DNA from: Corella eumyota
Taxonomy: Eukaryota; Chordata; Ascidiacea; Phlebobranchia; Corellidae
Assembly (NCBI GenBank): GCA_963082875.1
Contig: OY720099.1
Coordinates: forward strand, 5,332,001-5,396,000
Length of the DNA stretch: 64,000 bases
Direction: 5' to 3'
Both the position numbers and the translations under genes were made by a program. A model generated the notes under the pieces. That model was not told the origin of the DNA, did not search any database, and worked only from the letters and a program-made list of their open reading frames with translations. Shown in pieces: positions 11,182 through 22,679 of the stretch. Each line of letters begins with the position of its first letter. Position 1 is the first letter of the stretch.

Positions 11182-14100
11182 TTACTTCATTAACAATTTT
11201 GAAATATCATCCACCTTCTTTGATATAAGTCCAGACGCGCAATGCAACCTTATTAGTCCTGAATGTGTTGCCGTAGCAACCCAAGTGTATGACATGTTAG
11301 GGTTCCAGCGAACTTTGTGAATAGCTTGAACTGGGGTTCGTAAATCCTCGTCAGGAAAATTGTCGTAGACTCTATAAAAATTAAAATGCAACAGGCTAAA
11401 TTTTTTTTGTCATTTGTATGTTTAAATTTTAAACCGGCATCGTGGTGTAGTGGTAATAACACTTGCTACACCACCATGAGGTCATGGGTTCAATCCCCGT
11501 TGCTCTTATTCTGTAGCGCCCTTGAGTAAAGCTCTATAAACGGTATGAACTTCTGCTGAGCCAGCACTTAATCAGCTGCATAATTATCCAGCAGTTATAC
11601 TTAATAATATCCCAAACTGCTAAAGGCAACTTAAGACTAGGTTGGGAGTAACTGATGTTACTCTATGTTTAGGTTGCGCATTTGACCTTACCACTTAAAG
11701 GATAAAGATATACAAAAAAAACTGGTACCAGTACTGTGCAAAAGCATAGGTATTACCATTTTTGTAACTCATATTAAGTTTTTAAATATTGAGTCAAAAA
11801 TGACAGATAGTGCTTGTTTTTATTGAAAATTACTTGTCACAACTTGCATATTTTTTTTTAAGAGAAACATGCTAGTTTTTTTATTATATATATATATATA
11901 AACAATAACAACTGGTTAATATCTTACCGAACTCTTTTATGAGCTTCAGTTTTTTCCCAATTACTAAGGTTTCCTTCAACTGTATAATCATGGAACACCA
12001 GTTTATATTGGGGGTTTGGATTATTCTAAAAAGGTGCAAAAAATGGATACTAATTATCATAGTTTGATACCATTTTTAAAAATACCTTTATAAAAATTTT
12101 TTTTTTTTTGTTGTTTTTTAATAATATATATATGTATTATTTTGAAGTATATGTATTCTAAATACTAAAGAAATGTGAAAAAATAACAAAACCCAAGTTG
12201 TTTTCATTAATTTACCGGACTTGATGTTTCACATTCCATTTTTTTATCTTTTCCACCGCCATTTTCTTTTTTTCCAGCATTTTCTTCATTTTCGTCGCTT
12301 TCATCAGTTTCCTCCCAAATCGCTTCACATTGGTACAACAACACCCTCGGTATTTTCTTGTGATGGTTGCTTTGACGATTCCAATTGTTGCACGCCATCA
12401 ACACAACAGATCCTGCAACATCACCACTTGCAACAACATTGAGCCAATCATTCCCTGATAAACTCCAACAAGTTGACTAAGAAAATCAATTTTTATGAGT
12501 ATTTGTGTATGAATAGCGGCTGTACAAACTAAGAATAGAGTAACACTTGGTACTCTGACCAGTTAATAGTTTGAATAAAAAACCTTTAGCCTAATGCCTG
12601 GTAATTGACATGCTAATTGTTTTTAGATATGCAGAAGTCTACTAGTTTATCATCGTGCCCTACCTAAATGTGCATTGACTTAAAATCCATCGAGAATAAA
12701 CCCAGGACACTCTGAAGTAAAACCAAATAATTTTACCAAAACACCCCAACTATTTTGCTAAATTTGCTGATTTTTGCATGTTTTTTTGGCCTATGTAACT
12801 TGTTACACTTACCTTATTAGGGGTAATATGTTGAAGTGGTGCAGTAGCTGGGCCAGCATGTATAAACAGGGCACCATAATGATATTGAATACTGAACGTG
12901 TTTCCTGTTGCTACATAAACACCAGCATAACTTAGTGGCCAGTTGACTTCGAAAATACAACTTAATTTATTGGACATCGCCTCCTAGAGGAAATAAAAAG
13001 GTAAGGGTAAATTATAAAGAATTTAAGCCCAGTTTGAAAAATATTAAAAACTACCTACAGATTTAAAAAAAAATTTTGGGCAAAATTAAACTAACCACAC
13101 AAAATGGTGAATAAGTTATGGTAATAAAATGTTGAATCGTAATAATCAGACTTTTAAAAAAAAAACACCAAAGAAAATATTTAAATTAGTATTGGCACTT
13201 AGTTTTGCAAAAGTTAACACATAATTATTTAAACTTACTCGCAAATCAAACTCAGTTTTTCTTGAGTCCCAAACTTTAAGAAATCTGTCCATGCCACCAG
13301 AACAAAATAAATTTGAGTCAAAAGGACACCAGTCGATACCTCGAACTGGTTTAGAATGACCTCGAAATGAGTGGAATGGTAGAATATTGGTAACACCTAC
13401 AACAAAATAATAAAATTTAAGGATTATAAATAATTTAAATAAATTGTCAAGTTACATTTAAGTGTTTAATGTACAGCATAAGAGAGTACAATATTTTTTT
13501 TAATAAGAATTTAATTTATTTTGCCTCAAAAATTTTTCAATAATTTTTTATGTATTTATCTCAATTGTATTTGCTTTACCAAGCTAAGATAATGTTAAGT
13601 TGGTTAGCACTTGTTTTGTTTTATTTTGCAATTGTTTTTTAAGTATTTATTTGTTACTCGATTTCACAAACTCAGTCAACAATGGATGAATAAGTAATAT
13701 GACAATAGGTTGGTGTTAGTAACAAACAAAAACCTAATAATAATAGTAATCAATAAGCACAATAAAAGACTGTACTATCTCACTAACAAGAAAATTAACA
13801 ACTTAATAAAATCACTTTGTAATGTAATGGACGAAAAACATGATTTTAACTACCTAATAAAGATTTTTAAACATTTTTTAACAGACTTAATAGCTTTAAA
13901 TTAAAATTTAGATACTTACCATTGCCATCTTTTGACAATAAAAATTTTGACGTTGTTTTCAAATCCCACAATGTAATGTGGCCAGAAGCGAATCCAGCTA
14001 CGATCTGATTGGCCCCGTCTTCCATAGACCATGACACACACATACATTGTCCAAAACTGTGGCGACCTTTAGAAGGTTGTGTCAAAATAGCTGTGGGTAA

Positions 14101-17032
14101 AACTCTGCAAAAAAAAAATCGAAAAATTATTTTTTTGTATTAAATTTAATAATTTAAATTTTTTAGTGCTAATAATTAAAAATTTTTTTTTTAAGTGTAT
14201 ATATAATTAATAAATTAAATGATATCTAAATGTTTTGCTGTGGTCTTTAGATAAACTTTAAATCAGTTCAATGGTACTTAAAATTACATTTTTTAAAGTT
14301 GTGCTATATATTCAATATAACTTAAATATTTTTCTGCGGTATTTTATAATAAAAATTTCAAGAAACTGTAAAAGTCGAACGTGACTGAACAATAAAGAAC
14401 CTATTCGAGAATGTATAGATTGTTATCAAAAGATTAAAATAACATTTCCTTGTTACTTGAAGGTAAAACAAAATAATTCAACTTTAAACAAGTAAACGAA
14501 ACTTAACCCTGACACTATCTACATAAAAAGCAAATTTGAAAAATACTTCAGTATATATATTGGTTTTTGTAAAAAAATGTAAAAGCCACAAGAAAAAAAT
14601 TAGTTAAAATGTCTGTAAAGTTTTTATTATTTGATGATTAAAAATTAATAATGACATTAAAAATTTAAATTGCTACAGGCTCAAGTCAAGCTGATGTAAT
14701 CTACTTATGGTTTACATAACAACTAGTCAATAGCATGCTTTAAGGTCGGCATTTTATTTGTTGCAACCAGTATTTGCCAGCAATAGTTTACTATCGCACC
14801 ACAAATGGCAGTGTAATTTATTTTGTAGGCCTATAGATTAGACATACATGCCATCCACTAAGCTTCACTACATAGATCAAAAAAATTACTTACCTATAAA
14901 TATCCCCATTTTCATTTTCATGTACTGGCAAGGACAAGATATAAACATCACCAATAGCACAAGCCATAGCTATGAGGCCCAATCTTTCTTTATTATCCCT
15001 TGACTTTGGGATGTAACCTCCAACAGGACACCATTTTAAATCCCATACAGGACCGACATCAAAGGCTAAACCAAATGCAAACTTAGGAGCTTTCTGTAAA
15101 AATTCATTTTTTTTTAAATCTTACCTTTAAAGTAGTGTATAAAAACATATATAAAAACAAAGTACACTTTTAAATATAAAAATGTATATTAATTACATAA
15201 AAAATAAAGGATAAATATAGTATAAAATTTTTTACTTAAAAAATCATAATACTAAAATAACCTTTAAATCTCTTGTAACTGGTTTGGATTTTAACTTTCC
15301 ACAATTCCAAAACTGAACAATAATCGAATCTTCATAAGTTCTGTTGGGATGTAAAATGTGCTCGCCAAAATGAGATACAGATGCTAAATATTGATCTTTG
15401 TTATCAACTGAAAGGGGATAGGGGCACCATGCTAAAGACCATACTGGCCCACCAGTGTAAATCATTACACCTTTACCTAGTTCATAAGGTAATGCTGTAA
15501 AAGTTTGTAAAGTCTTAAAATCTTTGTCATTAAAATTTTTCTTTAATTTTGGCAAGGCTTTGTTTTGAGCTATGTTGTCTAACGAACCGGCTTCTATTTT
15601 AAATGATGGCGATTCGTTTATGATTAAATAGTCTTCTAAAACATGTTGTAAAGGCACCGTTTGAGCAGCGCTTAAGTCTGTTTGCCATTGGGTATGCGCT
15701 ACTGGGTTATCTTTTTCAAGGTTCGACTTATGGTCATATGTCCATTGAAAAGCATTGGACAATGGTTTGTTTATTGTGCTGTATGTTTGCCAAGCACATT
15801 CGGTCTCCGGCTTGCCAGACTTTTTGGGGGTCAAAACGACTTCTTCTTCTGTTATTATTTCTTCTTCAAGACTAACAATTACTTCTTCCTAGTAAGTAAA
15901 AATGAACTACATATATATATGATTAAACTAGTAAACCGTGTTAATATAGACACTATCACTACATTTTAATAATATAATAAAATGTTTTTTAATTTTAACA
16001 CTATGTCACTAGTACAACTAGTTAACTAAACAACATAATAACAAGTATATAAATTAACAAACTTTTTCATAGTCACTGTCCTTATCATTTTTCTTCTCCT
16101 TTTTTACTGGGGTGACAATTTCCATTTTTTCAGGAACCTCGAATTCCTCCGCATAAGAACTACTTGTTTCATACAGTTGTACTTTCATGCGACCTAACCT
16201 GGCCGCTCTTCTACCTTTGTTGTTGTTTGTGTTTGTTTCAGATTCCTGGTCACCGAATAATGGTTTGAATACATGGATTTCTGATTAAAAGAAAGTTTCA
16301 TATAAAAAACAGGTAGTTAAAAAAAATATCTTATTATTGGCCCGGGGTGGTAATGTGGTTATAACACTTGATTTTACAATATGAGGTCATTGGTTCGACC
16401 CCCACAGCTTTTATATCCCAGCACCCTTTAGCCACTATAAATGGTATAAACTCCTGCTGAGCCCAAAACATTATCTGGTAACAAATTTTAACATTTATTA
16501 CTGCCAAAGCCACGTGACTAAGTATAGGTAACAAATGTTACTCTATGTTTAGGCTGTGAAGGTAGTCTCTCCACAACGAGGATAAAAAATATATATATAT
16601 ATATGTTTGTAATTTGACAAATGACTTACGTTTTATATGGCCCATGACGCTGTCCTGACTATTAAAAATTTCCTTACAAACAAGACAAGTAAACACTCTT
16701 TCCGGCACAGCTTGGCACACCTTTTGCATATGAATAAAGAGTCCAGTTTTTGTTGTGTATTCTTTGTCTTTGCAAGCTGGACAACTAAAACAAATTTTTT
16801 CGTCTGGGGCCAGATTTGTTGCTTTCGTAGCTCGTGCAACTTCCTCATAAAAAGACACCGGCATTCCGGGAGTTTCGAAAAACTCTGCCATCGTTCTTCC
16901 GTCAATGTAGTTAGCTAGTTCCTTCGGATCAGTTGGCCAAACGTCTACGTCTCCGGCTTCTAAGTCGTCATTTGATTGTAACACCCGCTTCGGGGCGCTG
17001 CTTTTGCGACCTTTTTTTCTACCAGGAGGCAT
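11182..17032 (-). CDS. GTF3C2: General transcription factor 3C subunit 2 (TFIIIC110), WD-repeat protein
   Basis: Ten exons: 17032-16630, 16280-16063, 15888-15262, 15093-14894, 14104-13920, 13396-13239, 12983-12813, 12476-12216, 12025-11928 and 11371-11182. They form one frame of 836 residues (human about 911). GTF3C2 is a subunit of TFIIIC, which binds the B box of tRNA-type Pol III promoters in the nucleus. Seen: a basic N-terminus (RKKGRKSSAPKR); two Cys/His zinc-finger-like units at residues about 80-140, the second (CLVC...HIKQIH, C-x2-C-x12-H-x4-H) being completed across the first splice junction; an acidic linker; then a WD beta-propeller with GGPVWSLAWCP, GPVWDLKWCP, FRGHSKPVRGIDWCP, WSLSGNDWL and AIHKVRWNPN. 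The human protein has equivalents of all of these propeller blocks (for example AIHKVRFSPN). An acidic/Lys-rich insert encoded at 12216-12300 interrupts the last blades. The ATG has good context and starts the basic tail. Confidence 0.93.
11432..11721 (+). repeat. tRNA-derived SINE, near full length
   Basis: It opens with an A-box-like TGGTGTAGTGGT, followed by a B box GGTTCAATCCC at about 11487. A conserved body follows (CTGTAGCGCCCTTGAGTAAAG, CTATAAACGGTATGAACTTC, AATATCCCAAACTGCTAAAGG, TTACTCTATGTTTAGGT), and it ends in GATAAAGATATACAAAAAAA. It is the best reference copy in the window and lies in GTF3C2 intron 9. Confidence 0.88.
14735..14870 (+). repeat. Dispersed short repeat, family 2, copy 2
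   Basis: Contains CGCACCACAAATGGCAGT, TTTTGTAGGCCTATAGATTA and an upstream GGCATTTTATTTGTTG. It aligns with the copies at 3.6, 35.8 and 37.3 kb. It lies in GTF3C2 intron 4. Confidence 0.65.
16339..16607 (+). repeat. tRNA-derived SINE copy
   Basis: Same family as 11432-11721: an A-box region GGTGGTAATGTGGT, a B box GGTTCGACCCC, the CACTATAAATGGTATAAACTCC body, the TTACTCTATGTTTAGG block and a GAGGATAAAAAATATATAT tail. Internal deletions shorten the middle. It lies in GTF3C2 intron 1. Confidence 0.82.
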
Positions 17033-17701
17033 TGTGTTTTTTATTATTAGAAAACTCTTATAACTAAAAGGAAATGTAAGCTAGGTGGTTAAACATAAAA
17101 CAGAAACACAGGTTGACTATTGTAGGACAAAAAGTTCAAGTTAACAATTTTAGGTAAAAAAATCTTTAATTTGAATAAAAACTTAAAAAGTCTAATACAA
17201 AATATATATACCACACAAATAAATAAAACAAAAGCTATGAATAAAATTGATATATATAAAAATAAAAGCATGTATATATCTAAAAAAATCGCACTTAATA
17301 CTTAATTATAAAATCACATTATTTTAAGAAAAAAACAAAAAAACACAATATTTGTAGTTGACGATTTTACATAATTTAAAAAAGGAAACATAATTTAAAT
17401 AAAAAGCACTTTTAATTTGAAGAGGTCGCGAAAATCAATAACAAAGAGTCAAAAATTTCAAGTACCAAAAAGTATATAGCATGTATCTATAAAATTGTGT
17501 ATAATTAACCAATGGGGTAAGTATTTGACAAATTACCTTTTTTTTTTAAAACTTAAGTTATTTTTGCGGTGTGCAAAAAAAGTAAAAAAATTAAAGTAGT
17601 TATATATATATAAAAAATATTACATATCAAAATGCACAATAATGAAAAAAAAGTGCCAAAAATATTCATTGTTTTAAAAATAACTAAAAAAGGGTCATTT
17701 T
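17033..17701. other. Intergenic, GTF3C2 5' flank and ninein-like 3' flank
   Basis: No exon seen. The sequence is AT-rich, with TATA-repeat microsatellite patches near 17,200 and 17,600. It must hold the GTF3C2 promoter and the poly(A) region of the ninein-like gene, both on the minus strand. Confidence 0.4.
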
Positions 17702-20422
17702 TTATTGGGAAAGTTGAACAAAAACAGACTGAAGAAGATTTGTAAGTGAATCAGTTCTATCCTTTTCATCCTGGCACAACTTCTCTGCTTCTTTCTGTCG
17801 GATTTCGGTAAGCTGCAAGGCTCTCATAAGCTGCGTGTTTTCACAATACATATCTTTAACTAACATTTCAGTTTTCGAAAGCTTTGTGTACATATCTTTC
17901 GTCTTTTTCATTTGTTCAGAGAGGCGCGAAGTCACATGACTTAATCGTTGCCTTAAGGGACCTTGTTCATGACTGTTGGTAAAATTTGATTTATTTTCTT
18001 CCGAAAAAATATTTTTTGGGTTTAACTTATTTGTAGGTGGTGGTACATCTTTACATTCTTTAAGTTCTTTTTTTAAAGTAGATATGCCTATTTTTAAATC
18101 ACTAATTTCGGTATTTTTTTGATCAATTGCATTTTGAAAATGTTTGGATGAGATAAAATTTTCGTTTGCTGGTCTTTGTTTTAATCCCAACTGATTATGG
18201 TTATGATCACGAACTTTTTGATTAAGAATTTGGTTTTCCAATTCAAGTTGCTTGTTTTCGGCGACTTTAACTTTTGAAATGGTTTGCAGAGACGCAATTT
18301 CATGCTTGTTGATTTGAATTATTTCTTTTAACTCGTTAATTTTTTCTGTTAAGTTCACATTCTGAATTTCGTTTTTCAAAAACTGTTGCTCGATTTTTTG
18401 ATTTTTATCTTCTATTTCTGATTCATATGCCTTTAAAGATTGGTTGTTGAAAGATGTTCCTTCCTCTTCTGTTTTGTGAATAATTGAAATATCGTTTGCA
18501 AAACTACATTGATCAGTTTTCCTATTTTCTTCTTCATTTAATGTGGTCAAAAGTTGTAACTTATTTTCTTGCTCTTCTGTTTTCAACAACAAATCCAAAT
18601 ATTTTTCTTTTTCTACTAAAATTGAATTTTTTAATTTTATTTCGCCTTGGGTCTCCTCTGCAAATCGCTTTTCGAAAATTTCCATTTCTTTTTCTAATTC
18701 TTTTTTCAATTTATTTTTTTGGCCGTTAAGAAAGTTGTGAATATCCAATGCCTCGCACTCAAAACTCTCACGAATTTCCAATAAACGCTCGTTCATAATT
18801 TTGTGTTCCTCCATTATCTGTTGCTGCAAAATTTCAATGTTACAATTTACTGAGCTCATGTCTAAGCATTTTTGTTTTTCAGCCAGCAAGGTATCATGTT
18901 TTTTCTGAATTTCTGATTTAATCGAATTAAGGTCTTTAGCATGCTCTTGCTTTAACAACAAAATTTGAGCTTCAAATTTCTTGACAAGCTCTTTTTCTAG
19001 ATGTGAATTTTCTGATTCTATTTTTACAGAGGATTTCTTTAATTTAGTGATCGTTTCTTGCAAAGATTCCAACGATTCAGAATATTGTAATTTCTCAATT
19101 TCTAGCAAATCGTTTAAACATTTAAGCTCATTATTCTTTGCAGTAACTTGATTTTTTAGGGTTTCTAGTTTTTCTTTTATCGAAGATATTTCAGTTTCAT
19201 GTTGAGCAACAATTTCACTTTTTTCGCTCGCAAATTTTCGACACAACTCTGTTAACATTTCAGGTTCAATGTTACTTTGCGATTCACTATTTTGTTTCAC
19301 ATCAAGATATCTAACCTCAGTTTTTTCTGGGCTCGAATTATTTGAATTTAGTTGATTCTTTTTAACATCCAATAAATCAAGTTCATTTTTTAGATATTTT
19401 TCCTGTTTTTTATTTTGGATTTCTTTTGATAGTTCTTGGGACAGATTTTCGTTAATATCTTTGTTATTTTGGATTTTAATTTGAAGTCGAAGAGAATCAT
19501 TTTCAGCTAACAAATCATCATTTTTATCAGAATAATTTTTAAGTTGAGATCTCAGATCCTTTACCATTACGAGTAACCTTTCCTCCTGAGAGGGAGTCAC
19601 ATTTTTTATCTCCTCCTCTTCCTTGGCCATTAAAAAAACCTCCAAGTCGTTTCTTAATATTTGGGATTCGTTTTCAAGATCTTCTATGTTTTTATACAGC
19701 TGGAAAGATTCCTGGGCAAGCGATTCGTTTTCTTTTTCCAAAACTTCTGATTTTCTCTGCGAATGCACATGACTAAGGTGCAAAGAATCAATTTCAACTT
19801 TCAAGGCATCCTTATCATATTCGAACTGTTGTAACATCATTTCTCGTTCTTCTATAAATTGCCTTTTTGTGGAGATTAACCTATTTGACCACTGCTTTTC
19901 AATTTTGTTCATGTTTTTCTCATTTTGCCTGTCCATGTTGACATAACAGTTATCGATTTCTTCAAGAAGTTTTGCATTTTGATTTGTCGTCTTTTTTAAT
20001 TTGCTTTCTTTTTCAATAAGTTCCTGACAGCAAAATTCCATTTCAGTGTTGACATGATGAACATAAAACTTGTAACTTGTTAAGAGTGCATTTAGAATTG
20101 AATTTTCGCTCCAAGAGGTAGCAGATAGTTTTATTTCTTTTTCAAGGGTGTCAAAAAGATCAGAAAAGTTTACAATACCTTCATCTAGTTTATCTAACTC
20201 TAACTGTTGTAAAATATCAAAAGAATCAAGAATTCCTGCTTTATTCCAAAGGTCGCACAACTTTTTAATATCAATTTCATCTAGTTTGGTGCCTTTTTCA
20301 AACAAAAATTTTCCATCGCCCATTTCAAATTTTTGCCCGGACGATTTAAATTTTGGAACTGGCCTATCGCAAATACCGTTAGCTTCGAAATATTCAGTGT
20401 TTTTCTGTAAATCTAACTCCAT
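17702..20422 (-). CDS. Ninein / ninein-like coiled-coil centrosomal protein
   Basis: One uninterrupted frame of 906 codons from ATG 20422 to TAA 17702. Near the N-terminus, KLCDLWNKAGILDSFDILQ followed by LELDKLDEGIVNFSDLFDTL corresponds to the ninein segment DTWQEEGIENSQEILKALDF plus its EF-hand-like motif. The rest is almost continuous coiled coil, with the ninein-type early segment WSNRLISTKRQFIEEREMML. It ends in a conserved block (YCENTQLMRALQLTEIRQK) like ninein's ENAQLMKALQVTEQRQK. Ninein family proteins anchor microtubules at centrioles. The family's upstream EF-hands (about 300 residues) are missing. The frame stays open above the ATG back to a good splice acceptor at about 20483 (GCTGTTCAG), so there may be an upstream exon I did not find, or a spliced-leader acceptor if this is a tunicate. 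I cannot decide between NIN and NINL. Confidence 0.75.
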   Translation of the reverse strand: MELDLQKNTEYFEANGICDRPVPKFKSSGQKFEMGDGKFLFEKGTKLDEIDIKKLCDLWNKAGILDSFDILQQLELDKLDEGIVNFSDLFDTLEKEIKLSATSWSENSILNALLTSYKFYVHHVNTEMEFCCQELIEKESKLKKTTNQNAKLLEEIDNCYVNMDRQNEKNMNKIEKQWSNRLISTKRQFIEEREMMLQQFEYDKDALKVEIDSLHLSHVHSQRKSEVLEKENESLAQESFQLYKNIEDLENESQILRNDLEVFLMAKEEEEIKNVTPSQEERLLVMVKDLRSQLKNYSDKNDDLLAENDSLRLQIKIQNNKDINENLSQELSKEIQNKKQEKYLKNELDLLDVKKNQLNSNNSSPEKTEVRYLDVKQNSESQSNIEPEMLTELCRKFASEKSEIVAQHETEISSIKEKLETLKNQVTAKNNELKCLNDLLEIEKLQYSESLESLQETITKLKKSSVKIESENSHLEKELVKKFEAQILLLKQEHAKDLNSIKSEIQKKHDTLLAEKQKCLDMSSVNCNIEILQQQIMEEHKIMNERLLEIRESFECEALDIHNFLNGQKNKLKKELEKEMEIFEKRFAEETQGEIKLKNSILVEKEKYLDLLLKTEEQENKLQLLTTLNEEENRKTDQCSFANDISIIHKTEEEGTSFNNQSLKAYESEIEDKNQKIEQQFLKNEIQNVNLTEKINELKEIIQINKHEIASLQTISKVKVAENKQLELENQILNQKVRDHNHNQLGLKQRPANENFISSKHFQNAIDQKNTEISDLKIGISTLKKELKECKDVPPPTNKLNPKNIFSEENKSNFTNSHEQGPLRQRLSHVTSRLSEQMKKTKDMYTKLSKTEMLVKDMYCENTQLMRALQLTEIRQKEAEKLCQDEKDRTDSLTNLLQSVFVQLSQ

Positions 20423-21104
20423 GCTGTTCCTTCTAATGTTTAATAAAAAAAAGCCATTTTGCAGACATTTCAAAAACGCTGAACAGCTTAATGTTTTGAA
20501 ATGTTTCTGTTTATATCGTCATGCATGCCCTAACACCGCGCGCACGTGTTTTTTTATAGTTTTATATTAAACTGTTTATCCTCAATTAAAAAAATTTTTA
20601 ATAAAATTTAATGTAAATTTAATTTTTTTTTGTTTGTAACAATAAAATTTATTTTCAACGTAAAAGCATATAAAATCTATCTTAAGGCAACTTTATTGGC
20701 AAAACAAAATACAAACTACTTTTTATTTTATTTAAACAAATCAAAGATAAAGTTGGTTTTGCTCTAACAAAAGTAAATTTAAAATATTCGCTTTTCCCAA
20801 ATTGTAAAAATTAATATTTAAATAAAAAAATCACAGTGTAAATTCAAAGCAAAAAAAAGAATAAAAGTTACTTATAAAATTCGATTTTTAACCTTCAAAA
20901 TAATGATTTGCGAACATAATCAAATATTTTGTTACAATAAATAAAAAAATAAACAAGTAAGTAAATTTTTAAGCAAAATAAAGTTGCTTAAAAAACTGCA
21001 AAACGCCACATAAATTCATACAATAAGGCGGTATTTATAGCATATTTTGCTGTATGTATAACACTAAAATGGCGCTCGTTAAACGTTTTACTCCCAGTTT
21101 TGAT
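20423..21104. other. Intergenic between ninein-like gene and peptide gene
   Basis: AT-rich with no supported exon. A splice-acceptor-like site on the minus strand at about 20483 is the one notable element. At 20,520-20,550 there is a short GC-richer stretch (GCATGCCCTAACACCGCGC). Confidence 0.4.
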
Positions 21105-22679
21105 TTAAAAACACTTGGCGTTGCAAATGTCGCAGTTGACGATGACCCTGTAATAACGACGACGACGGGTTCCTCTTTTGCGCTTTATGCCTCTTCGTTT
21201 TCGCTGTAGCGTTTCAAGACTTTTCAGTTGTGCTTTATCCTCAAATTCGTTCTCAGCGGATACTAAAAATAAAAAAGTTCAATTAACTTTGTGTCCATTA
21301 GTTCAGTTTGTAAGTTATTCTGTGTAAATAAACAGCAACAAAATTCAATAAACCATTAATAAATACACTTTATTAAGGAATCGTTATCCAATCATTAAAA
21401 ATAGCATTAATCAACTAAAAAAACAAAACGTAGGTAGACACTTTAAAAGCAGCTCGGTAATATTTTTTTAAAAACAATCCCACACATTGTTATCCCATAA
21501 TCTCCCATAATCTTGATAAGTTTGTTTTTACTGGGATTGGTCTTTTGTGTAAAACGATTTATGACGTCACTATGGTAAATTTCTCGGAAGACCTCGTTAA
21601 CCCCAATAACAATTTGCAAAAAAATCGACACTACTTTTTTTAACAAAAATCCTTTGGTTACACATTAATGCGAAAATAACAAGTGCTTTTAAATATAATT
21701 CAGTGCCTGGGTATAAAAATGATACCATCGGTTTACCGCTTAAGTAGAAGGCAAATCAGTTCCTAAAAAAATATTAAAATAAACCAATATAACACGACCT
21801 GTTTCGTAACAGCCAACGCCTATACTTTAAATTTATGTGGTTTGGTACAAAGGAAACGCAAAAGCCTTGTACATTGGACAGGATATTTGAAATTCTAAAC
21901 ATCCGTGATACTTGATGCTAGTGTCTTGCTTTATAGGCGAGGTATGATTAGCCCTAAGCCATTTTCAATTTTTGCCAGTGATATCGCCGTTTGGGTCTAG
22001 GCCTAAGCTGCGACGAGCGTTATTAATGAGAAGTTATGCTCATACCCTATAACCACCACAAATCAATGTCCGGGATAAGTGAAATAGTTGAACCTAAAAC
22101 ATAGCACCGGTGCGATTTTTTCATTAGCTTTGTGGTAAATAATGACCGTTGTGTTTTAAGTTCGTAAAAATCGTCTTATAGATCTTTATCGTAAATATTT
22201 AGACTCTGCCAAGAAAAAAAGATTAACATCGGATATTTAATTCGTTTGGCTCGCAAAATATTTCATTTAAATTGCCAATTTGATTCGGTTGGTTTAAAAC
22301 AAAAGAAATTTTTCTCAAATGTTAAATGCAAAACAGCCTTCGAATACACGACATGTAACTTTAGAAAGACATAAATAAAAAAAAAAATTATTTTTTTTCC
22401 GCATTTTTTTTTAATATTTATTTTAAATTTTTAAAACACAATTTTCGAAAAAATTATTTTTAAATGTAAACTTTAAAAAAATATCACAAATTTATTTAAC
22501 TTACCACTTCGTTTTGTCAGTCCATTATACCCCGTTCTGCAAACCCGAAAAAATCGGCTCATGCAACGTCTACAGATGAGTTTTTGCAGCTGCCTGTGAT
22601 TCCTCCGTCTTTTTCCAGCGCAATTTTGACAACATGCCACAATAATTATTAGCAACAAAAATATTTTTACGAAATTCAT
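21105..22679 (-). CDS. Putative secreted basic Cys-rich peptide precursor, unrecognised family
   Basis: Two exons, 22679-22505 and 21262-21105, joined by a clean GT-AG intron with a T-rich tract. They give 110 residues from ATG to TAA. Residues 1-22 form a textbook signal peptide (MNFVKIFLLLIIIVACC, then QNCAG). The remainder is very rich in Arg/Lys and holds six Cys in two clusters: C-x2-C-x7-C in LICRRCMSRFFRVCRTG and C-x2-C-x3-C in NCDICNAKCF at the C-terminus. Several dibasic or furin-like sites (LTKRSG, QRKRRG, KRKRG, RRRR) separate the clusters, with an acidic spacer (ENEFEDKAQ) between them. This is the layout of a prohormone or of a cationic antimicrobial precursor. The C-M-x-R-F-F-R-V-C loop faintly recalls melanin-concentrating hormone, but the spacing differs by one residue. 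I do not recognise the family. The upstream half matches no EF-hand, defensin or insulin/relaxin pattern. Confidence 0.62.

Noticed and set aside
11440-11510. Possible tRNA genes at the SINE heads
   Set aside because: A and B boxes are present, but there is no cloverleaf with paired acceptor stem, and the same sequence continues into the shared SINE body.
20148-20570. 140-codon plus-strand frame
   Set aside because: It is the antisense shadow of the ninein-like exon; its Ser/Leu/Phe bias mirrors the Glu/Lys-rich coiled coil on the other strand.
21105-22679. Insulin/relaxin, defensin or melanin-concentrating hormone identity for the peptide gene
   Set aside because: Cys spacing fits none: insulin needs CC-x3-C in the A chain, defensins have other spacing, and the loop here is one residue shorter than in melanin-concentrating hormone.
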